Source of the DNA: Myotis daubentonii
Taxonomy: Eukaryota > Chordata > Mammalia > Chiroptera > Vespertilionidae
NCBI RefSeq assembly: GCF_963259705.1
Contig: NC_081851.1
Coordinates: forward strand, 17,086,145-17,150,144
Direction of reading: 5' to 3'
Length of the DNA: 64,000 bases
The position numbers and the translations under genes are program-made. Of this stretch, positions 56,231 through 64,000 are shown piece after piece. A model generated the notes under the pieces. The model did no database searches and was not told the DNA's origin. It saw only the letters and a list, made by a program, of their open reading frames with translations. Every line of letters starts with the position of its first letter. The first letter of the stretch is position 1.

Positions 56231-56947
56231 GAGAAAAAGAGTTTTTCTGTAAGTTGAAAAGTTTATTCTAATAGTTCCTAGGATTATTGAGTTGTACCTT
56301 AAGGCTACAAATATTTGTTCTGGAAATTATATTTCTTAAAATGTTTGATGTAAAAAAAACTGTGTTGTTTCACTTGGTGTTATAAATGTGTTTTCAATAG
56401 AGAGGGGGATTTTATCCATTCACCATAGGCCATCGGCCTAGTTCTGGTAAACTTGACAGTATAGAGAGACTCTTAGAATTTGGCACACAAACAATGGAGC
56501 TCATCCTTACCGATATTTATTTTAAAAGGAAAACAAAGCAACTCTAAAGTAAGTTTTTAAAACTCCTTAATTTTTTAAAAAGAAAAACTCATCAAAAGAA
56601 AAATACAGTCACAGTCTGCTCTCTCACATCTACACACAGGCAAGAAAGGAATCATAGATGGACCCACAGTCTGACAGTGAGCTAGCGAGTAAACTGGGGA
56701 CACTGAGAAAGCCTATCCCGCTCATGAAAGCAGCAGAACTGGCAAAGCCAATATGCCTCTCTGAGCAGCATGGGTTCCACTGGGATACAGAGAGCAGGAA
56801 CCATCATCTCGGCTCTCCACCCTGCCCTCAGGGTAGCACCCTGTGCCTACAGTGTGTATGGGAAATATATGTGAGTGACTAAATGGATGAATTCCTATGA
56901 CACCCATCACATGTGCAATTGAGGTGTGGGGGCTGGGAGTGCAGACT
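56231..56947. other. No gene recognised; searched for the LYG2 signal exon
   Basis: A donor-like CGGTAAGG occurs on the minus strand at about 56505-56512 but has no upstream ATG with a hydrophobic leader, so it was not called. Confidence 0.4.
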
Positions 56948-56993
56948 GAAGTTTATCACCACCAAACCAGCACTGTAAGAAATGTTAAAGGGC

Positions 56994-57213
56994 CGAAACC
57001 GGTTTGACTCAGTGGATGGAGCATCGGCCTGCGGACTGAAGGGTCCCGGGTTCGATTCCGGTCAAGGGCATGTGCCAGGGTTGCGGGCACATCCCCAGTG
57101 GGAGATGTGCAGGAGGCAGCTGATCGATGTTTCTCTCTCATCGATGTTTCTAACTCTCTATCTCTCTCCCTTCCTCTCTGTAAAAAATCAATAAAATTAT
57201 ATTATAAAAAAAA
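56994..57213 (+). mobile_element. VES SINE in the L1
   Basis: Perfect 16-bp duplication agaaatgttaaagggc (56978-56993 and 57214-57229). Confidence 0.95.
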
Positions 57214-57262
57214 AGAAATGTTAAAGGGCTAATGTAATAATAATAATAAGATATATATATAT

Positions 57263-57302
<40 letters not shown>

Positions 57303-59504
57303 AGGCATAAAGAACAAAAGTGGCAATAAATAAGTACCTATTAATAATAACCTTAAATGTAAATGGATTAAATGCTCTAATCAAAAGACATAGGGTGGCT
57401 GAATGGATAAGAAAATATGACTCAACTATATGCTGTCTACAAGAGACCCACCTCAGAACAAAAGACTCACACGGGATGAGAGTGAAGGGATGGGAAAATT
57501 TTTTCCATGCAAATGGAAACAAACAAAAAAAAAAGCTGGAATAGCAAACTCATATCTGACAAAACAGACTTCAAAATGAAGGCCATCACAAGAGACAACA
57601 AAAGTCACTACAGAATATAATCCTGGTAAACATGTTTGCACCCAATATAGGAGCACCTAAGTATATAAAAAAAACTTCTGGAGGACTTTAAGGGAGAGAT
57701 TGACAGCAATACAGTCATAGTAGGGGACTTTACCAACCCACTGATGTCACTAGATATATCTTCCAGACATAACCAACAAGGAAACTGATTCAATGACACA
57801 CTAAATCAGATGAATTTAATTAACATTTACAGAACACTTCACCCCAAAGCTGCAGAATATACAATCTTCTCAAGTGCACATGAGTCATTCTCAAAGATAG
57901 ACCACATGTTAGTACACAAAACAAGTCTCTACAAGTTCAAGATTGAAATCAGATCAATCATCTTCTTGAATCACAATGGCATGAAATTAGAAATCAACTA
58001 CAGTAAAAACACTCAAAAAACATTCAAACACATGGAGGCTAAATAGCATGTTATTAAATAATGAATAGGTTATGGATAAGATAAAGAAAGAAATAAAAAA
58101 AAAAAACTTCCTGGAAACAAATGAAAACAAATACACAACAACCCAAAATCTATGAAACACAGTGAAAGCAGTCATGAGAGGGAAGTGCATAGCACTACAG
58201 GTCTACCTATAGAAAAATTTTGAATCAACTAGCTAACCCTACAACTTAAAGAATTAGAACAAGAACAATAAGAAAGTCCCTGAGTAAGCAGAAAAAAGGA
58301 AATAATAAAGATCAGAGCAGAAATAAATGACAGAGACTGAAAAAACAATATAAAAGATCAATGAAACCAAGAGCTGGTTCTTTAAAAAGATAAACATAAT
58401 GATGAACCTTTAGCCAGACTCATCAAGAAACAAAGAGAGAGAACCCAAATAAATAAAATCAGAAATGAAAACCATGAATTAACAACTGACACCACAAAAT
58501 TACAAAGAATTATAAGAAAACAATATGAATAACTAAATGCCAACAAGATGGACTATGTGGATGAAATCGATAAATTCCTAGAAAAATGCAATCTTCCAAA
58601 ACTGAATCAGGAAGAATCAGAAAACCTGACTAGGTCAATAACAACTGAGGAAATTGAAGCAGTAATCAAAAATCTCCCAGCAAACAAAAGCCCTGGTCTG
58701 GACAGTTTCACAGGGGAGTTTCACCAAATATTCAAAGAAGAACTAATACATATCCTCCTCAAACTATTCAAAAAAAAAATCCAAGAGGAAGGAACACTTC
58801 CAAGCTCTTTTTATGAGGCCAGCATTACCCTAATTCCAAAACCAGATAAAGACACTGCAAATAAAGAGAATTACAGACTAATATCCCTGATGAACATAGA
58901 TGCTAAAATCCGCAACAAAATATTAGCAAATTGGATCCAGCAATACAATAAAAAGATCATACACTGGGACCAAGTGGGATTTCTTTCAGGGATGCAAGGC
59001 TGGTACAATACTCACAAATCAATAAATGTGATATATCACGTAAACAAATTGAAAGAAAAAAAATCACATGATCATATCAATAGATGCAGAAAACGCATTT
59101 GACAAAATCTAGCACTTATCTTTGATAAAAACTTCAACAAAGTGGGAATAGAGGGATCATACCTCAATATAATAAAGACCATATATGACAAACCTACAGC
59201 CCATATCATACTCAATGGGCAAAAACTAAAGCCATTTTCCCTAAAAACAGGAACAAGGCAGGGATGTCTACTTTCACCACTTATACAACATAGTATTCAA
59301 CATAGCCACAGTGATCAGAGAAGAAGGAAACATAAAAAGGCATCCAAATTGAAAAGGAGGAAGTAAAACTCTCATTATTTGCAGATGACAGATATTGTAC
59401 ATTGAAAACTCTAAAAACTCCACCAAAAAAACCTACTAGATTTCATAAGTGAATTTGGCAATATAGCAGGATACAAAATCAACACCCAGAAATTGATAAC
59501 ATTT

Positions 59505-59757
59505 TTGTAGTTGTTGTTAATCCTCACTCAAGAATATTTTCCCATTGACTTTTTGGAGAGAGTGGAAGGAAAGGGGAGAGACAGAGAGAGAAACATCGAT
59601 GTGAGAGAGACACGTCAATTGGCTGCCTCCCTCACACACCCCAGCCAGGACCAGGAATCGAGCCTGCAACCGAGGCATGTACCCCTGACCGGAAATGAAC
59701 CTGGGACCCTTCAGTCCATGGGCTAATGCTCTATCCACTGAGCAAAACCATCCAGGG
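59505..59757 (-). mobile_element. VES-like SINE in L1 ORF2
   Basis: Antisense SINE: tail at the left (gttgttaatcctcactcaag), body gaatcgagcctgcaaccgag, head ctatccactgagcaaaacca. ORF2 text resumes at 59758. Confidence 0.85.
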
Positions 59758-60530
59758 ATCAAATTTTTATATGCCAATAATGAAGCCTTAGAAAGAGAAA
59801 CTAAACAAACAATCCCATTTACCATTGCAACAAAAAAAGTAAGATACTTAGGAATAACCTTAACCAAGGAGCTAAAACACCTATAATCAGAAAACTACAG
59901 GATGTTGAAAAAAGAGATAGAAGATATAAACAAGTGTATATACCATGTTCATGGATTGGTAGAAATAACATCATTACAATGTCTATATTACCTAAAGCAA
60001 CCTATAGATTCAATGCAATCCCTATTAAAATACCAGTGGCATATTTCACAGATTTAGAACAAATACTCCAAAAATGGATATGGAACAGAAAAAGACCTCA
60101 AGTCGCCACAGCAATCTTGAGAAAGAAGAACAAAGTTGGAAGGATCACAATACCAGATATCAATTTACACTACAAAGCCACTGTAATCAAAACAGCCTGG
60201 AACTGGCACAGGAGCAGGCATATAGATCAATGAAACAAAACAGAGAACCCAAAAATTGACCCAAACCATTATGCTCAATTAATATTTGACAAAAGAGGTA
60301 AGGGCACGCAATGAAGTCAAGACAGTCTCTTCAGTAAATAGTGTTGAGAAAATTGGACAGATACATGCAAAAAAATTAAACTAGACCATCAACTTACACA
60401 AGAATAAACTGAAAATGGATAAAAGGCTTAAATGTAAGTCGTGAAATCATAAAAATCTTAGAAGAAACCATAAGCAGCAAAATCTCAGACATCTCTTATA
60501 GCAATACGTTTGTGGATACATCTCCTAGGG

Positions 60531-60742
60531 CCGTGGTCGGCAAACTGCGGCTCGTGAGCCACATGCGGCTCTTTGGCCCCTTGAGTGTGGCTCTTCCTAA
60601 GCCTTAGGAGTACCCTAATTAAGTTAATAACAATGTACCTACCTATATAGTTTAAGTTTAAAAAATTTGGCTCTCAAAAGAAATTTCAATTGTTGTACTG
60701 TTGATATTTGGCTCTGTTGACTAATGAGTTTGCCAACCACTG
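60531..60742 (+). mobile_element. Non-autonomous hAT transposon (nhAT), copy 2
   Basis: Ends GTGGTCGGCAAACTG and TTTGCCAACCACTG; perfect 8-bp duplication tcctaggg (60523-60530 and 60743-60750). Shares the gagccacatgcggctctttg and gttgatatttggctctgttg blocks with 45156-45367 but has a different middle. Confidence 0.92.
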
Positions 60743-61829
60743 TCCTAGGGCAAGAAAAACAAAGGAGAAAATAAACAAATGGACTACATCAAAATAAAAA
60801 CCTTCTGCACAACTAAAGAAACCATCAACAAAATGACAAAGCAGCCCACTGTATGGGAGAACATATTTGTCAATGATACATCTGGTAAGGGGCAAATATC
60901 CAAAATATATAAGGAAGTCATACAACTTAACAAAAAGAAGACAAACAATTCAATTAAAAAATGGGCAAAGGCCCTAAATAGACACTTCTCTAAAGTGAAC
61001 ATACAGATGGTCAAGGGATGTATGAAAAAATGCTCAAAGTCACTAATTATCAGAGAAATGCAAATTAAAATGACAATGAGGTATCACCTCACACCTGTCA
61101 AATTGGTTAGCATCAACAAATGATAAGTGCTGGCAAGGATGTGGAAAAAAGTGAACCCTAGTACACTGCTGGTGGGAATGCAGATTGGTGCAGCCACTAT
61201 GGAAAACAGTATGGAGTTTTCTCAAATAATGAAATATGAAACTGCCATTTGATCCAGTAATCCCACTTCTAGGAATATATCTCAAGAAATCTGAAACACC
61301 AATCAGAAAGAATGTATGCACCCCTATGTTCATAGCTATGCAACTTACAATAGCCAAGATCTGGAAACAGCCCAAATGCCCATCAGTTGATGAGTGGATA
61401 AAAAAAGCTGTGGTACATTTACACCATGGAATACTACACAGCTATAAAAAAGAAAGATCTCTTACCTTTTGAGACAGCATGGAGGTACCTAGAGAGTATT
61501 ATGTTAAGCCAGTCAGAGAAAGACAAGTATCACACAATCTCATTCATGTGCAATCTAATAAACAAAATAAACTGATGAACAAAATAAGTTCAAACACATA
61601 GAAACATAGAACAGACTGATGAATCTCAAAGGGAAGGCAGGGATGGATGGGTGGAGAGAGATGAACCAAAAAATTTACATGCATATATGTATAACCCATG
61701 AATACAGACAATTGTGTGGTGAAGGCATAGAGGGTGGAGGGGTCAATGAGGAAAAAGAGGGGACAGCTGTACTACTTTCAACAATAAAGATACATTTTTT
61801 TAAATGCATATCTTGGTCTGGTTGAAGGT

Positions 61830-62730
61830 TGAGATTTCAAGACTCGCTTCCAACATGGCCCAAGACAAGTCTCCAAACCAGACCATAGCAATTAATTGTA
61901 GGTGAAGTTGCATCCAATTCACAGAAGATCAATTGAAAAACCTCATCAAAGCTTTCAGCCAAAAACCTTACCCAGGTCATGCTACCAAACCAAACTATGT
62001 TTTAGAAATCAACGCTGAGAAGTCTAGAATCCAGATTTGAAGACAGAAGATGTAGGCACTGAGTCCAGAAAATATAAAAACCCGAAGAGGACTTAGAAGC
62101 AAGCCAAGACTAAGATCACCCGGTGGAGACATTAAAAAGTGTCATACCAGTTACACTTCCTCCTGATTACACATCTTCACCATGGCATTTGCCAACGACC
62201 CTTTTCCTGGGATTGATTCCAGAGAGTAACTTGCTACGGAGATTGGGGTTCCAGAGTCAAGAATCCAAATTTGGCTTAAAAATCAAAGATCTAGATTCCA
62301 TGTCCAGAGAAAATGAGAACCCAATGTGCCTTTAGAGTAAAAACAAGACCAGGAATAAGAGCTCTGACATGAGAGAGGTCAAGAGACAGAAACTGCACAC
62401 AATGGCACCAAACTCATTAGCAATTGTGTTATTTCTCTGAAGCCAGAACAAGATGGACCAAGATTTGATGTCACCAGCCCGGACTCCACACCTCTCTCAC
62501 TCAGCCTGGGACTCCACACCTCCCTCACTCAGCCTGGACTCCACACCTCTCTCTCTCTTCCTGGGAACATACCCTTCAGCTTCTCCAGAAGCTGAGCCTC
62601 TGGAGATGGTGAACAGGACTTCAGGAGGCAGATACAAGGCACCACCACGCAGTCCTGCCGACAGCGCCTGCTCCAGAGTCCAGCAGGTGTCAAGGACCAT
62701 GAAAATAAACTCACTCGTATTAGTTTTAAG
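61830..62730 (+). pseudogene. DUXA-like double-homeobox processed pseudogene
   Basis: An ATG at 61855 starts a leader, then a first homeodomain (FTEDQLKNLIKAFSQKPYPG, INAEKSRIQI). A second homeodomain follows in the same strand (FANDPFPGIDSRE, EIGVPESRIQIWLKNQRSR). Both are typical of the PRD-like DUX group, and the second matches DUXA as I recall it. The homeodomains run together without introns and the region ends near an AATAAA (62702), which indicates a retrocopy. Several in-frame stops (for example directly after the first RIQI) and frame breaks abolish coding. Active DUXA is an embryonic transcription factor and is unlikely to be encoded here. It lies immediately downstream of an L1 3' end. 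Confidence 0.8.
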
Positions 62731-64000
62731 TCATCTTAGTACTGAGTGATTCAGGAAGAAATCGTAAAAGTCTTGTGATTATTGTGATTTAAAAGAAATA
62801 TACATTTTCTCTTCATCAACAGAGCTCCTAAAGCCCTTGGAGTTTCCCGTGATGACAGCAATAAAGTGTTCCTTGTTATGTTTGCGGGGGGGGGGGGGGA
62901 GCCTATCTCAGGCTCCTCATAGTACATCTATTGAGCCAGAATCTAGGTATAAGGACAAAGAACCTGCACTTTAGCCAGCATTCCCAGCAGACTCTTCTGC
63001 ATAGGGAAGTTTGGGAACCATTGCTTTAAGGTGATTGAAATACGTATGACATTGTCCTTACACTACCTATGCAGCATTGAAACCCTTTAGGCCCTCCTTA
63101 ATTATACTGGAGTCACCTGTCAGTTAAACACAGCTGGTGTGGTAGCTCATAATTAGTCTACTGGGCTCTATAACTCTGCTCCCACCTGTCAATTAAAGGA
63201 GTAAAAATGTAAAACTATGTTCCCCTCCCTTTAACCATAACTGGACATTGTCGCTTCTCAGTAGCATCATTTTTTCCAGATTTAGAATTAAACACGAACG
63301 TTTTTCGATTTAGAATTAAACACTTTAGAAACACTTTCTTCTCAGTTTACTTGATTAATTAAAGGCAGCTTGAACATTGTTTACAACAGCTTTTCATTTT
63401 TTTCAGGCTGAAGTTTCAATCTGTTCTTCTTCAAGGTCCCTTACCATCTCACCAGCCTACGGTTCCAGCCTTCCCCACAGAAATCTCCTCTCTATTCTGG
63501 TTACACTGACCTGCTAACTGCATCCCAAGTACTTTTCCTGCATTTCTGCCTCTGTGACCTTACTAACGTCTTTCTTCCCATCCAGTGAGCTCTTCTATTT
63601 AAACACCAAGCATTCTTCACCTATCACGACCCCCACCTGAAAAAAAAAACAAAAAGCCTTTCTACTGGTAGTTTCAATATCCTGACTAGATGTGAACTCT
63701 GCCTCTTAAACTCCTCCTCCCAGGTGAATTGTTTCTATAAAGGCTCGTTTAATTCTTATTTCGTATTTAGCGCCTCGACCATTTTCTCTTCAGGTGCCTT
63801 GCCTCCAAAAGTGCTGTCCGATAAATTCCCATTGATCTCACCGTCACCTGCTTGGCAAGCAGGATACACTTGTCATTGAAACAATAAGCAGCTGATTAAT
63901 GGCCAGGCTGTCAGAGGAGAGCCCACTCCTCCACTGCATGAGGGTACTGCCCTCAGGTTCACGACCGCCCTGGACATCCTACAAACAGTGCTAAGTGTCA
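62731..64000. other. Unassigned sequence at the right edge
   Basis: A 14-base G run lies at 62886-62899 after a gene-like 'cagcaataaagtgttccttg' (possible retrocopy 3' end). The remainder shows no recognisable exon. The missing LYG2 signal-peptide exon was looked for and not seen, so it may lie beyond the window. Confidence 0.4.

Larger units (their letters stand above)
57320..61470 (+). pseudogene. L1 ORF2 pseudogene (endonuclease / reverse transcriptase)
   Basis: Domains in order across several frames: endonuclease N-terminus at 57320 (NVNGLNALIKRHRVAEWI, CCLQETHLRTKDS); reverse transcriptase at 58548-59400 ([33 protein letters not shown], and a SLFADD-like active-site block near 59371-59390); and the C-terminal region at 60779-61470 ([29 protein letters not shown]). 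In-frame stops, frameshifts, a SINE and a hAT element make it inactive. A separate ORF2 C-terminus lies on the minus strand at 38582-38833. Confidence 0.9.
56948..61800 (+). mobile_element. 5'-truncated L1: end of ORF1, ORF2, 3' UTR
   Basis: Starts in the last codons of ORF1 (tttatcaccaccaaaccagc), passes the inter-ORF region with a (GA)n tract (57269-57297), ORF2 (57320-61470) and a 3' UTR ending in AATAAAG and an A/T tail at about 61800. It contains three insertions: SINE 56994-57213, SINE 59505-59757 and hAT 60531-60742. ORF2 is broken in several places. Confidence 0.9.

Noticed and set aside
56490..56530. LYG2 signal-peptide exon at the donor-like CGGTAAGG on the minus strand
   Set aside because: No ATG or hydrophobic leader precedes it, and the phase does not fit the glycine codon split of the next exon.

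Overview
This window is nuclear DNA of a vespertilionid bat (Myotis, Eptesicus or Pipistrellus type). The diagnosis rests on the combination of many tRNA-derived VES-type SINEs, HeliBat-type rolling-circle transposons (5' TC with TCTATATA/TAATAAAAG motifs, 3' GCACCGGGCCTCTAG), a SPIN hAT element, other short non-autonomous hAT elements, and both L1 and 'half-L1' (ORF1-only) retrotransposons. There are no bacterial or viral operons. Nearly all long reading frames here are translations of minisatellites, microsatellites or L1.

The one convincing host gene is LYG2 (goose-type lysozyme 2), on the minus strand. Four coding exons lie at 55201-55061, 53681-53485, 52491-52353 and 51066-50948, with clean AG/GT splice sites, matching phases, the catalytic Glu motif SRESHGG and a stop codon. 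The signal-peptide exon was not found and should lie further upstream on the minus strand. A processed DUXA-like double-homeobox pseudogene lies at about 61.85-62.73 kb. A fragment of the 3' end of an unidentified gene (splice-site-like junctions and a poly(A) signal) lies at 18.75-21.07 kb beside a Helitron 5' end.

Layout: 0-5.3 kb, an old antisense L1 carrying a SINE and a retroposed U6-VNTR-poly(A) composite. 5.7-10.5 kb, a giant inverted-repeat structure whose loop is a minisatellite of about 37 bp. 10.5-15.4 kb, mostly unique DNA. 15.4-18.2 kb, an L1 end fused to a tRNA-Glu half, a retroposed LTR-like transcript and an LTR. 18.2-22.6 kb, Helitrons, the gene fragment and SPIN. 23-27.9 kb, SINEs nested in SINEs, a TIR element and old L1. 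28.0-30.6 kb, a 22-bp minisatellite. 32-34.1 kb, a Helitron pair. 34-41 kb, AT-rich DNA with old L1. 41.1-48.2 kb, two full-length half-L1 elements, one nested in a Helitron and itself interrupted by a SINE. 48.3-50.3 kb, a Helitron, an ERVL-like LTR and a SINE. 50.9-55.2 kb, LYG2. 56.9-61.8 kb, a 5'-truncated L1 with three nested insertions. 61.8-64 kb, the DUXA-like pseudogene and unassigned sequence.

All identifications come from reading the sequence and from memory of repeat and protein families; no database search was run. Boundaries supported by target-site duplications (TSDs) are reliable. Others are approximate.
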